This document shows positions 11,425 to 23,799 of a DNA stretch of 64,000 bases, piece after piece. The stretch comes from Lactarius indigo (taxonomy: Eukaryota > Basidiomycota > Agaricomycetes > Russulales > Russulaceae): positions 248,001-312,000 of the forward strand of contig JAFKAC010000055.1 of NCBI GenBank assembly GCA_025766275.1, in the 5' to 3' direction. Numbering within the stretch: position 1 is the first letter of the stretch; each line of letters opens with the position of its first letter. Position numbers and translations under genes: made by a program. Under the pieces are notes generated by a model. That model was given only the letters and a program-made list of their open reading frames with translations, did no database searches and was not told the origin of the DNA.

Positions 11425-12911
11425 ATGCTTCGTCTGTCATTCCTACTTTGTTCTTCGGTGTTCTTCAGGCAGGTGGGTGTTCAGCCTACCGTTTGCGTCC
11501 TCAAATCCTCTAGAGCCTAAACCTTCTGGTCGATAGGTCTTAGCTGCTACACTGCATCCTAGGAGCCCAGATCCTGTAGGATGGACATCGTTTCGTTGCT
11601 TGGAGTGAGTTTCCCCCATGCTCTAATATATTTGGCTGAATGAAGTTTTTTCTCGTTTGTAGAGACGGTGGTGGCCCTTATCATCTCCCACTGCTCAACG
11701 GCGCCTCCTATGATGATCACGCGAATATGACCATAGAAAGTTGCGCTGCATTCTGCGATAGCCAGCCTGTGTCGTACCGCTTCATGGCCCTGACAGATGG
11801 GTCCCACTGCTGTACGTCCTCCTTGGGAGATGCGACACCGTGTTTCTAAATTAGATCTCCTTGTCTAGCTTGCGACAATTTCTTCGAGTATATCTTCCAG
11901 GGGGCAGGTAACCATGCATGCAGCAGCACGCCGTGCAGCGGCAATCCGTCCGAGGTGGACTGTGGTGGCCCATCTGCAGCCAGTACCTATCAGAAGACCG
12001 ACTTGACTTTCGTCATCCCGACCCGGGTCCCATCTGTTGAACTTTGGAAGAGCAAAGGTTGTTACAGGTTGGTGATTGTGATTTTTCACGTATCCTCACT
12101 GCAGAGCTGATCGTGTTTCAGTGATTCGCCCAGCGCGCGTGCTCTGCACGCCAGGGTTGACGCTGGGGAGGTTACAGTGGAATCCTGTGTCTCCGCTTGC
12201 GAAGACCAACAACTCACACTTGCCGGCGTGGAGTTCGGACAGGAATGCTGTGCGTCTGTTTCACAGACTCAAATTTTCTGCGTAATTCACTTACAAATAA
12301 ATGTTAGGGTGCGGTTCAGAGATTGAGAATGGTCAAACGTTTGTTGGAAACAATGATGGGATCAAACACGGCAATTTCCGGCCGTTCCCAGACAACGCAT
12401 ACTGCAACATGCCTTGCCAAGGCGACCCCACCGAATTATGTGGCGGAGCAGGCAGGCTCAATGTGTACAAGTTTAAGGGAACATACCCTATTGGAGCCTC
12501 TGTCGTGAAGAATGCCGGCGGGTGGAAATCTCATGGTTGTTACAGGTGCGGTTTGGTCTTTGTCAGCCCTGTCTCTCCAACTGGATGTTGACTATTTCGA
12601 AGCGACTCAACGTCATCGCGCACCCTTGAGCGCCGTGTTGATCCAGGTAATGTGACTGTGGAAGCGTGTGTGAACACTTGTCAGTTACAGTCTTTCACGA
12701 TCGCTGGTCTCGAGTTTGGTCAGGAATGCTGTACGTCTACCGGTCACTTGTGGTGTTATTGTTGGTACTGACTGACAGCTCGTGGATAGGGTGCGGTAAT
12801 GAGATTCAGTCACCTGGCGTTTCCATTCCGAAGAGCTCCTGTAATAAAGCGTGCATTGGGGACAGCACGGAAGTTTGTGGTGGGCCCGACGCGTTGCAGA
12901 TCTACTATTAA
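11425..12911 (+). CDS. Secreted triple-WSC-domain protein, array copy 1 (359 aa)
   Basis: Exons: 11425-11472, 11537-11604, 11663-11811, 11869-12067, 12122-12249, 12308-12545, 12603-12730, 12790-12911 (1080 nt, in frame). Exon 1 plus the start of exon 2 give a signal peptide (MLRLSFLLCSSVFF.. then VLAA). Three cysteine-rich WSC domains follow at about residues 31-136, 146-250 and 262-357. Their marks are GW..xGCY/CLE, CxxxC, EC-WCG and the terminal EVCGG/ELCGG. WSC domains are extracellular modules of stress sensors, oxidases and lectins that bind fungal wall glucans, and the triple-WSC protein WSC3 of Serendipita indica is a beta-glucan-binding lectin. Here the second domain reads YKFKG, so the NFT glycosylation sequon found in most copies is absent. 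With copy 5 this forms a subfamily (DGGxPFH/YH in WSC1). The glucan-binding role is inferred from the family. Confidence 0.92.
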
Positions 12912-14569
12912 CGATTACGCGATAGAATTTACAATTTTCACATTGTAGTTCTCTAAAGACTCCTTACGAGCCAAATTCAAAGGTCCCGATGACCCAATTT
13001 CGTCTTAACCTCTGTTACAAGGCCTCGGCATAATTTCCATCTGCGCCTGAGTACAGAGGTCGAAAATCCGGTATTTATCAATCAAGTGGCTCCAATAAAA
13101 ACTCCATCTTTCTGACCGAATATACTTACGGTCGGTGTTTACGGACGCATGGGAAATGGTGATGATACGGTCATGAAATTGCGCGACAGTGTGCTTGACA
13201 GCACATCGGACACCTGTATTCGTGCCTAGATTGCTCTCATCCACTGGGGGACCCCTTGAAACATTACCCCCTAAAAATTATATCAAGAGATAGATTAGAA
13301 ACTTCACTGTTGTCCTAGGTAGCTAGCAAAGCTTCCGCTATATGATGTCCTTCGACTGTTGGACTGTCTCTCCATCATTGCGCACAACTTATGATCAGGT
13401 TGGCACAACATAGACCATGCCGAGCGGCTAGTGCTCCTTTCTATATTCGTTATTTTGAAGGAGTAGCAAATATCGTGCCTTGGTTCCGGCCTGAGATCTC
13501 GCCAGTGAGGCAGGCCGGTGAGGACTCAAAGTACCGGAAGCGTCGGGGACCGGGAACCGGGAACCAGGCATATGCTCCACGCGGTCAGGTGACTCATTTC
13601 GGTTCAGCGCGGCCGCGCCAGCTGTGCAATCATGATACCCTGGCGATCCAAGAGTCATAGCCCCATATCTCATCCTGGAATGTTTCAGAACTAAGTTATG
13701 GTATTCTTGCCTCAGTACTTTTTCCCCCCCTTCTAACTTCCGCTACGGGTAGAACAGCTCGTGAAAGTGAAGGATCTGCTTTGACTCGGATCGATCTAGG
13801 ACTGAGCTGCCGAGTTCGTGCTCTGCTGACCGGACACAGTAATTTCCACAAATGCAGAGGAAAGTGGGGACAATATGAGGCTGCAGGGAGATGGACTACA
13901 GGGCGGTACGAACTCAGAACTACATAACGCCTTCACCTTGATTCAGTTCGCCCAGAACATATAATAAGAGGACGATGGAAAAGAAGGTGGCCGAATGGCG
14001 GGGACTCAGGGCGTTCTCATGCCATTGCTAGTTGTCCCAGGGGCGTTCCTTTTTATGGGTAATTATGGGAGGTTCTACCTATGTATATGCGGCTTCTTCT
14101 TGGGGTTAGCCAGCCATACAGCGGGAAAGTCCGGAAGAAAATCCTAACCCTCTGCTATGGCTGCCTAGAACGAGAGAGGCTTATGACAATTGTACTTAGT
14201 AAACATTGGACGGCAATCGGCTAGATACTGGGTGATTCGGTATGCCATCTGCTGGGACTAGTTAGCTGGATGGTAACTTTGCTGCTTTAACTCGCATACA
14301 GTGCCTCTGTCGACCCCGACTCCTGGATCACGCCTGATTCGATCTTTTCTTCTCCGGAAGAGTGGACTTGTTACTAGCCAATCAGTACTGGTGTTACTCC
14401 GCAGACGGCGTGTGTGAAGGACACCGTTCTAGAATGTGTCTTCGTTCGGCCATCTGACAGCTTCCGGCGGCATTACTGTGGATCCGGTTTTTCTGCAAGA
14501 TCAGGCACCCGAGGCGCACTTCGTTATATTTGCGGGCCTTCACACTGTTGCCTGACGGGTAACATGATC
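12912..14569. other. WSC array spacer 1-2
   Basis: No gene recognised. The first 350 bp resemble the DNA after copy 5 (28257-28450). The stretch around 14030-14160 resembles 38660-38830 and 43600-43760 in other spacers. This is decayed repeat-unit sequence without a conserved open frame. Confidence 0.5.
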
Positions 14570-14718
14570 GCAGTTAAAGCGCCTTGCCCCATACTAGAGT
14601 ATAACGAGTCACTAAATGTACCTGGGCTCTTTTTCCAAGACCACTTAATCCCCGACCGTCATGTCTTCGAGGCCCATGAGACGTGATTCTCAATTACGGA
14701 CTGTGACCACTCTTAAAG
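14570..14718 (+). promoter_or_regulatory. WSC gene 2 promoter
   Basis: The core GCAGTTAAAGCGC at 14570-14582 lies 188 bp upstream of the ATG, preceded by the shared AACATGATC. The TATA position (14711-14718) reads TCTTAAAG, the weakest box in the array, so this copy may be expressed differently. Confidence 0.5.
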
Positions 14719-14757
14719 AGCGTAGTGATTCCTTGGAGCGACTTTTGAGACTTTGCC

Positions 14758-16251
14758 ATGTATCGTCCGTCGTTCTTCGCCTTGGTGTCCGTATTTTCTA
14801 TACAGGTAGGCTCACTGTCTTCAGTTTTTGACGTCGGAAAAAGCCTCAGAGCTTAAATATCTATTCAATAGGTCCTCGCCGCTTCGGTGCGTCCCAGAAG
14901 CTTAGCCCCCCCAGGGTGGTCGACTTTTATCTGCCTACAGTAAGTTTTCGTTCTGGCACCAGAAATGAGTGGTCGGATGAATCCTCTTCTTCCTTCAGAG
15001 ACAATCGTGACATTGGTCTCCCACTTCTCACCGGCGCCGGCTATGCTGACCCGGCGGGTATGACGATAGAAAAATGTGCCACCTTCTGCGAAAGCCAGAG
15101 CGTGCCATATAGATTCATGGGTATCACAGATGGCTTTCAGTGCTGTACGTCCACTTCAAAAGAGTTGGGATCGACATCGCTAACAAACTTAGCATGTGAC
15201 AATTTCTTCGAGCATATTTTTGAGAGCGAAGCCGACTTTTATTGCAACGCGCCGTGCCCCGGCAACCCATCAGAGGTAGGTGGCTGTGGTGGAAAAGTAA
15301 ATTCGCAGCAGATGGCCAGTACCTATTACAATCCCAATACAAACTTCATCGTCCCTGCCCTGGTTCCGTCTGTTGGTTTGTGGAACGGCCTTGGTTGTTA
15401 CAAGTAAGTGGGTGTACACTTATCCCAATGGGAAGCGCTAATCATGTTTCAGTGATTCAGTCAGCGCCCGTGCTCTTCAGGTCAGGGTTGAGGCTGGAAA
15501 CACCACAGTAACATCCTGTGTCGCTGCCTGCCAAGCCCAGGGATTCTCGCTTGCAGGAGTAGAATTCGGGAGAGAATGTTGTATGTCCGTTTCTCCGGCT
15601 TCGATCCCAATTGTATGATTGACGATTGTTAGGGTGTGGATCGCAGCTTCAGCACGGTTCGGCGTTCTATACGAATGATAATGGGATTGATACAACTAAT
15701 TCCAATCACCGGGAATTCCCGGACGAGAAGCTCTGCACTATGGGTTGCCAAGGCGACCCCAGACAATTATGTGGCGGACCGGCATTGCTCAATCTATACA
15801 ATTTTACGGGGGCGTATCCCATCGGAGCCTCTGTTGTGACAGCTGCCGGCGGGTGGACCTCACGAGGCTGCTATAGGTACGGCCCGGCCTTATCAGCTTT
15901 GTCTGAATGAGCGCTGATTGACTCGGAAGTGACTCAACTTCCTCACGCACGCTTGAGCGCCGCATTGATGCAGGGAACGTGACGGTGGAATCGTGTGTGA
16001 GCGCATGCCAGTCACAGTCGTTCACGATTGCCGGTCTCGAATACGCCAGGGAATGCTGTAAGTCTACCGTTCTCTATTCGTGACAGGACGGGTAGCGCTG
16101 ACTGATGACTGGTACTCGCGTGTGATCAGGGTGCGGTAATGAGATCAGGACGCCGGGGGTCCCCATTTCACAGAGTGCATGTAACCAAGCTTGTATTGGG
16201 GACAATACGGAAGTCTGTGGTGGGCCTAACGCATTGCAGCTGTACAACTAA
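14758..16251 (+). CDS. Secreted triple-WSC-domain protein, array copy 2 (364 aa)
   Basis: Exons: 14758-14805, 14872-14939, 14999-15144, 15193-15403, 15453-15580, 15633-15876, 15930-16057, 16130-16251 (1095 nt). The signal peptide is MYRPSFFALVSVFSIQ plus VLAA. WSC1 contains QDNRDIGLPLLTGAGYAD, a VGGCGG motif and a GLWNGLGCY transition into WSC2. WSC2 has GSQLQHGSAF and the sequon in YNFTG. WSC3 ends NALQLYN. The intron between exons 2 and 3 interrupts the codon before the conserved Asp, as in every copy. No disabling change is visible despite the poor TATA box. The product is presumably cell-wall associated or extracellular. Confidence 0.92.
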
Positions 16252-18151
16252 TGCGTTGCGTAATGTGGTTCACTGTCTATGCTTCTGTAGTCTGATCCAC
16301 TGGGCTAACTGTCGTTCTTATTATGTGCCGTAAATAATGAAATTTCGTAATCTTCAAGCTGGTGCAAGCAGGGCGCGAGTCACGTCCAGATCATCACCAA
16401 AGGTTTACACCGCGCAAAACTTCGTTGATTCGCTCCAAAAGGGTTATTTATGAGCAATTTGGTACCATAGGACATTGGCCCAATTGGGTAGTTTCGATAC
16501 TAAATACGGTAATTTTTTGGCAGGCGTAGTCCCAAAACATTCATATGCGGTAGTGCTTCCGGGATGGGAAACCCTCAGCATATAGAACCCCCACTGGCAT
16601 AGGTCGCCCCTTGATCTTAGAAATGCTAGAGTTGTGCAACGTCTTGTTTGAGCTGGTACTTGTGCCATCACTAGCACTTTCTCTTGGACTCCTTCGCTCT
16701 GTCTCCGCCACGGTTAAGTCACTTTGGCTCCCATAAATCACACTTCGAGTGCCCTTCCCCCCCACTTTTATTTCGACTACGTTCCTCTATTCCTGAGGGT
16801 CTGGATAGTCGACCTATTCGCTGTAGCTGCGGGCGTACCAAGCACATGCTAATGGGGAGGCGGAGAAGGAGGTGGAGACCGGTAGGAGGACAGCAGAAGA
16901 GCGGCGGGTCCAGATCCAGAGGCCATTGACTCGGACGATCAGGATTTTGGCTCCGGGCTTAGTCGCTAGTCTACTCGTGTCGCTGCGGCGCAGATCCTCA
17001 AGGCACTGTAACGGATCATGAGACAGTTGAGTAGCTTGGAAGCGTCGGACGAGGGTTCTGTAAATATGGATACAGTCCCCCTCTATAAAAGATAGTCATC
17101 AGTGCTCTCGCTCCTCTGCTCCCGCTGAGCGATTCTAAGCCTCAAAAGGTGTCTCGCATAGACTCGCATTCCCCCCCCCCCTGCCCCCAACTCTCGCAGT
17201 GCTTGGTATCCCCCTTGTACTTCCTTCCTGAAACAGTTGTCGACGTTATCTTGTCTTTCTTCACTCTGAGTCAAAACTCGCCATGGTGTACTCGCTACAG
17301 GATGGGAGAATGGAAAGAGGGTACAAGGCGCAAAACAGGGTTAGATGGACAGTCCTGCAGCGGTATGGGGTGGCTAACGGCGAAGGTATATCCTTCGGAA
17401 CTCTCTAGGGTTTTTTTCTGCTGACCCGACACAGCCCAAGAAACTTCCCTCAATGCACAGAGAAAAGCAATGACAGTATGACTCCGAGATGAGATCGATG
17501 AGATCGCGCGACGGTGACAACACAAGTGCAAACACCACCTTATTTGCGCTTTGAAGTTCCACCGGACCGGGAAGTTCACATTCATACGACAATGCAAGCC
17601 AGCGTCGCACCGCGAAATCACTTTTGGTTCGCAACTTGTGGGAAGCCCTGCTGTGCTACTGTACCCATATGCTTTGCACTCTTGAAGACGAGAAGATGGC
17701 GTCAAAACCCACGCTGGACACCTCGCTCTCATGTCACCTGGCAGCGGGGATCAGAGACCTGTAGTACGCATGCGTCCTGGGACCTGGGGACCTTTTCGAG
17801 GTTGGTCGGATAATAGCTTGATATTGAATGATTACAAAAATAATCTGCAAGAACTAACTTACTTGGCTAGATGATACTGTAGTCACCACATACTGTACCT
17901 AGATGTCGACTTGGACGCCGCGATCGTTCCTGATTTTTTCATTTCAGGTCGAGTCGATCCGCCACTTAGACTATCTATTCTAAAGGACTTCAATTGGGTA
18001 CGGTGAAAATGCAGCTCTACAAAGACAACTATCCGAGTGTCTTGATCGATTTGCTGCCAGTCACAGCTGCGAGACGTTCTTCAGGATATAGTTCCCAGGG
18101 CACGCTGTAGATTGACTTGCATTCACATTGGTACCTGGAGGTGACATGCCC
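16252..18151. other. WSC array spacer 2-3
   Basis: No gene recognised. A block at about 17060-17530 (starting near TATAAAAGATAG) is similar to 20600-21240, 34910-35340 and parts of 28350-28650. It is a spacer module shared among units. A C-rich homopolymer run lies at 17170-17180. Confidence 0.5.
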
Positions 18152-18310
18152 GCATTCAAAGCGCAGTACATACGTACGTACTGCAGTATAACCGCATAGA
18201 ATGTAAGGGGCACATACCGTACATTCGCCCTAATGGCCACTTAATACCCGCCATCTTCTCACCGCTATTTCTTCGATAGCCATGAAACATGTTCCAATTA
18301 CGATATAAAG
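18152..18310 (+). promoter_or_regulatory. WSC gene 3 promoter
   Basis: The core GCATTCAAAGCGC at 18152-18164 is 199 bp before the ATG. TATAAAG at 18304-18310 is followed by the short upstream frame ATG-CAC-TCG-ATC-TAG in the 5' leader. Confidence 0.6.
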
Positions 18311-18350
18311 AGAGTGGAGTAGATGCACTCGATCTAGCCAAGACACTGCC

Positions 18351-19847
18351 ATGCATACTCTGTCATCCATATCCTTGGCGTCCGTGTTTTTGGTACAGGT
18401 AGGTGCACCACCTTCGGTTTTCGTCCTCAGAATAGCCCCTAGAGCCTAAGTTGCTGGTTAACAGGCCCTCGCCGCTTCGGTGCACCCCAGGGGGTTAGCC
18501 CCCCCAGGGTGGGAGAGTTTTATCTGTTTAATGTGAGTTTTCGTCGGCGCCAGAAAAATTTGGCTGAGCGAATCTTTTTTTTGCTTCAGAGATTCTCGTA
18601 CTACCCTCGGTCTCCCACTGCTTACCGGCGCCGTATTTGCCGACACGAGGGGTATGACAATAGAAAAGTGTGCCGACTTCTGCGATAGCCAGGCGGTTCC
18701 ATACCGCTTTATGGGCATCACAGACGGCTCTGTGTGCTGTATGTCCACTGCAAGAGAGATTGCATTGACTTTGCTAACGTAACATACCAGCGTGCGATAA
18801 TTACTTCGAGTCTATTTTCGAGAGCGTCGGCGAGTCTTCTTGCAACACGCCCTGCCCTGGCAACCCATTGGAGGTAGGTGGCTGTGGTGGCAAGGAACTT
18901 AACAACCCGGTGGCCAGCACCTATCGAAAAATCAACGCTACCATCCCGGCCCTGGTCCCGTCTGTCGGGTTGTGGAACGGGCTTGGTTGTTACAAGTAAA
19001 TGAATGAACACTTATTCCGATGGAAGCACTGATTATGTTTCAGTGACTCTGTCAGCGCGCGCGCTCTTCAGGAAAGGATTGAAGCTGGGAACACCACAGT
19101 AGAGTCTTGTGTCGCTGCCTGCCAGGCCCAAGGGTTCGCGCTTGCTGGCTTAGAATTCGGGAAAGAATGTTGTGGGTCCAGTTCTAGTGTTTGTGTTTCG
19201 GTGTTAGTATGCACTGACAATCGGTAGGGTGTGGCCCAGAACTTCAGCATGGTTCAAGGAACTCTGGGAACGATAATGGAATTGATGAGACTAATCCCAA
19301 TCACCGGATAGACCCAAACGCACTGAACTGTGACATGGGTTGCCAGGGCGACCTCACAGAATCATGTGGCGGACCGGACCGGCTCAGTCTGTACAACTTT
19401 ACGGGGATATATCCCGTCGGAGCCTCTGTCGTGGCTGCTGCTGGCGGGTGGACCTCACGAGGCTGCTATAGGTATGGTTTGGCCTCCGTCGGCTCTGTCT
19501 GAATGGGCGCTGACCGCCTCGAAAGCGACTCACCGTCTATGCGCGCGCTCGAGCGGCGTGTTGATGCAGGGAACGTGACAGTGGAATCGTGCGTGAGCGC
19601 ATGCCAGTCACAGTCGTTCACGATTGCCGGTCTCGAATTCGCCCAGGAATGCTGTAGGTCTACTAATCTCTATTCGTGACGGGACGAGTAGCGCTGACTG
19701 ACGACTGGTGTTCGCGTGTGATCAGGGTGTGGTAATGAAATCATGCCGCCTCGTGGCCCAACTTCACAGAGTGCATGTAACCAAGCATGTGTTGGGGACA
19801 GTACGGAAGTCTGTGGTGGGCCCAATGCATTGCAGGTGTACTTCTAG
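18351..19847 (+). CDS. Secreted triple-WSC-domain protein, array copy 3 (363 aa)
   Basis: Exons: 18351-18398, 18465-18532, 18590-18738, 18791-18995, 19044-19171, 19228-19471, 19526-19653, 19726-19847 (1092 nt). The signal peptide is MHTLSSISLASVFLVQ plus ALAA. WSC1 is the most altered part: IDSRTTLG replaces the usual EDNR.IG, and a two-residue deletion before IPALVPS shortens exon 4. WSC2 keeps YNFTG. WSC3 carries a substituted start (SDSPSMRALERR) and EIMPPRGPTSQ instead of EIxSPGVPISQ. The last codons are VYF-stop, shared with copy 4. All splice signals conform. Confidence 0.92.
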
Positions 19848-22105
19848 CTATTAGTATTGTCCACGATTTCTGTTCCTACTCCAATAGTTCGTTGGGTCAA
19901 CTGTTCCTGTTATACTATAAAAATGATAAAATCCCGCGCCGTTAGGGCACGTCATTTCACCAGAAACATGAAACAGGCCAAAATTCTCTGCATCACTCCA
20001 GAATATCTGCGAACATGGCACCTGCTTGTAATTTGGCCGCCTCAGTTGACACTTGCTCAATCGGGTAGCCGCAATACTATGTATGGAAATTACAGTAAGT
20101 CGCAGTCGTACGCATATGCTCGGACAAGGGTTTCTAGCTTGCGGCAATATATTTTACCCGCAACAATCGAGCCCCCTGAATTTCTTCTGATTTATTTCGC
20201 TTTCACCTCGCTATGTGCTTGTATCAACCTCTGTCTGCGGCATCTAAGTCGTGGAAGGAAGCGTAGCAGAGGAAGAGATGGAGCAGGGAGGATGATGGAG
20301 AATAAGTATGGACGATGCAGTGGTCAATGAATAGCCGGGAGAGGCGCTGGAGATGGACCGGAAGGCAGCAAGGGATGGTCTAGGGTCGGATATCACCACC
20401 CCACCTCGGTCGGAATTCCCATCCTCGGGCCGATGCTCAGGCCGGTATCATGGGGTCAATACTGAGGCCTATGAATTCCTAACCCATGCGTATCGTGACA
20501 TCGCGCCACAAGCAGAGCCCCAAGGCACTCGCGAGCAAAGAGGCTGTCAAATAATAACTTAGAAATGTAATATTTCTGCGTATATGAATACGCCCTGTGC
20601 TCTAAGAGATAGCCATCAGTGCTCTGATTCCCCCAAGGATTTCCTTGCGGCCGCAGTTCTAGGTGTCTATAAGTGTCTTGTGTGGTTTCTCGCTGGTGTC
20701 TTCAGCCTAGATAGTTGTTGACACAATCTTGTCCTGTCAAACTCGAATTCGTCTTTGCGTACCAGTACTACTTACAGGATTATAGCGGCAAGAAATCAGA
20801 GGCGCAGGACATGGGTGCGTGGAGACCCCAGTTGGAGAAACGGCCTTGCAGTGATGTGGGGGCATGGGGAATGATTGGAGATAGATCCTGCGGGGGTGAT
20901 GCATGTGATGTTCCGAAGTGATGATCGCAAATTTAGCACATCTAGCACATCATCACGCCTGCTAAACGCAACGTACTGTGAACATGAAGGAAGGGAATAC
21001 CTTTTTTTGTTTTTTGCTTCTGCTGCAAGCAACTCGCACGCGCACGTGCGTAATAAAGTCGAGAATCTATGGCGATCGACAGAAGAATTCTAGGGTTTGT
21101 ATCCTGCTGACCCGATACAACGATGTTCCGCTGATGCATGGAGAAAAGGGGGTAATAGTACGACTCGCAGACGAATTCGCGTGGCGATTAGTTGACAGCA
21201 CATGCGCAAACATATCCTCTCCTGTGATACAGTATGTGACAGACAAGGTTTAGGCAGCAGCAGCACCGCTCGGCTCTCACCTCGCTATTGACATGGGAAA
21301 CAGTTGTGCTGGGTCGTGACCAGGTGTCCGTTAGAGGCTCGGTTGCTGGATATCGTAACTCGAATTTCTTCTTTTCGTCGGAGAAAACTGGCAGCGAACA
21401 AGGATACTGTATCGGGATCATAGTAGTCACTAAAAGAGGACTTGGGACGCCCCTAAATTGACTTTTAATAAAAAAAAGACTTGGGACGCCCACGTGATGA
21501 TGCTATTCTCGCGTCACGAAATTCACGTTTTACTCGACAACCGTGCGAAACTCTACACTGGCAGTAGCTGCTTTGGCGTTCTTCTCCGAGTCAAAAATGG
21601 TAATATGCGGAATACGCGCCGGGAGATGTTCGTCCGTTGTTCTCTTATCAACAACTTCTTTGACTTTTTTTTTGAACCCTACTACTTCTTTTTCTTCCTG
21701 AGTGCCCTTGTGAGTGCCAGTGACGAGAGAGTGGCAGGCCTCCTGGGGTGGCCGAAATCAGCTTGATGTTAGATGGTTAAATACGATCATCCGCAAGGAC
21801 CACTTTCGGATAGAAGCCGTGTATCGTGCCTAAATATCGACCTGAAGGTCCTGAACACTGGTATTGTTCCTGGTGGGCCTTTGTTTCACTTCAGTCGAGT
21901 CGTCTCGCTACTTTGACTACCCGCTTTAAAAAGCACGGTGAGAACGTATCCTTCCAGAGTACAAGCACGAACCGCAAAAACTCAGAGTGTCCATAATTGG
22001 TCTACTGATTGTCTCTGGAGGTTAGGACATTGCCCCTGGTGTTCCCCTCGATTAAGTCCCCAAGGCACGCTGGACGTCACAACGGTGCCTGACAGCGACA
22101 TGATT
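19848..22105. other. WSC array spacer 3-4
   Basis: No supportable gene. It contains the spacer module also seen at 17060, 28360 and 34910 (here about 20600-21240), including the CTGTGAACATGAAGGAAGG stretch at 20978 that recurs at 35229. There is an A-rich run at 21471-21478. Confidence 0.5.
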
Positions 22106-22241
22106 TCATTTGAAGCGCAACAATTTTCCGCATAGAATACTGACTGTACATGAACTCGTTTGTCCTAATGACCACTCAATGCCCACCATCTTCTCACCGT
22201 CATCTCTTGGACATCTATGGAACGTGACTTTCATTTATAAA
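22106..22241 (+). promoter_or_regulatory. WSC gene 4 promoter
   Basis: The core TCATTTGAAGCGC at 22106-22118 is 175 bp before the ATG and is the most diverged left half-site in the array. TATAAA lies at 22236-22241. Confidence 0.55.
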
Positions 22242-22280
22242 CAGTGAGGAGATACGTTTCAACCCGGCCAAGACATTGCC

Positions 22281-23799
22281 ATGCATAGTCTGTCGTTCCT
22301 CGCCTTGGCATCCGTGTTTTCGGCACAGGTTGGTGCAGTGTCTTCGATTTTCTCTTCAGAAATGCTTTAGAGCCTGAACCTCCTGATCGGAACAGGTCCT
22401 TGCTGCCTCGGTGCATTCAACGAGGAGTTCGGGTCCTCCAGGGTGGGCGAGTCTTTACTGCATAGAGTGAGCTGTCCCCTGGGTACCGGAAACCTTTGGC
22501 TGAGTAAATTCCGTTCATTCTTTATAGAGACAATCGTTACTCCATTGGCGTCCCACTGCTCACTGGCGCAGGCTATGCCGATCCGGCTGGGATGACAATA
22601 GAAAAATGTGCGGCCTTCTGTGATAGCCAGTCAGTGCCATATCGATTTATGGGCCTGACAGATGGCTTTCAGTGTAGTACGTCCTCAGCGCAAGACAAGA
22701 CATTGCCTTTGTTAACTGAAATTCCTTGACATAGCATGCGATAATTTCTTCGAATATATTTTCGAGACCTGGGGCAATAATGCCCAGGCATACCCGTGCA
22801 ATACACCATGCCCCGGCGATCCACATGAGAAATTCGGCTGCGGTGGCCCGTATCTTGCCAGTGCCTACCAAAAAATTAATTCATCATTCATTATCCCGAC
22901 CTTTGTCTCATCTGTTGGTTTGTGGAATGGCCTTGGTTGTTACAGGTCAGTGAACGCACACCTACCCTGATTTCAGCGCTGATCATGTTTCAGTGACTCT
23001 GTCGGCGCTCGTGCCCTTCAGGTCATGGTGGATGCTGGGAATACCACGGTGGAATCCTGTGTCGCCGCCTGCCAGGCCCAGGGTTTCTCTCTTGCCGGCG
23101 TAGAGTTTGGGAGGGAATGCTGTGCGTCTGTTTCTCGATCTCGGACTCTTGCGGCATGCATTGACAATTGTTAGGGTGTGGATCAGAGCTTCAGCACGGT
23201 TCCAGGTTCATAACGAACGATAACTATGATGGGATCCAATACGGCGTTTACCGGCGAAGTCCAGATGAACCGTCTTGCATCATGGGCTGTCAAGGAGACC
23301 CTAGTGAATCGTGTGGCGGAGCGGACCGGCTCATTCTGTACAATTTTACAGGAACATATCCTCTTGGGGCCTCCGTCGTAGCTGCTGTAAACGGTTGGAC
23401 ATCCCGAGGTTGTTACAGGTATGACGCCATTGCTGAACCTATCTGTCCGTCTGGACTTGAACGCTGATTGACTCGAAAGCGACTCGACGTCGTCACGTAC
23501 GCTTGAGCGCCGTGTTGGTGCAGGGAACGTGACAGTGGAATCGTGTGTGAGCGCGTGTCAGTCACAGTCGTTCGCAATCGCTGGCCTCGAGTACGCTCAA
23601 GAATGCTGTGGGTCTATTAATCTTCTTCGTGACTTAATGGCTAGCTCTGACTGGCGATTTGTGCTCGTACACGTTAGGGTGCGGTAATGAGATCAAGTCT
23701 CCTGGGGTCCCCACTTCACAGAGTGCATGTAGCCAAGCGTGTATTGGGGACGATACGGAAGTCTGCGGTGGGCCTAACGCGCTGCAGGTGTACTTCTAG
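22281..23799 (+). CDS. Secreted triple-WSC-domain protein, array copy 4 (366 aa)
   Basis: Exons: 22281-22328, 22396-22466, 22528-22676, 22735-22945, 22994-23121, 23175-23418, 23480-23607, 23678-23799 (1101 nt). The signal peptide is MHSLSFLALASVFSAQ plus VLAA. Exon 2 is one codon longer than in most copies. WSC1 has ETWGNNAQAYPCNTPC and FGCGG in place of the usual GGCGG. The exon 3-4 junction gives CTCDNFF rather than CSCDNFF. WSC2 has a distinct loop (ITNDNYDGIQYGVYRR) and keeps YNFTG. WSC3 is canonical and ends VYF-stop. Intact. Confidence 0.92.

Noticed and set aside
15242..15511. Alternative-frame peptides overlapping WSC exons (for example QRAVPRQPIRGRWLWW)
   Set aside because: Shadow frames; the spliced WSC frame is conserved across ten copies and these are not.
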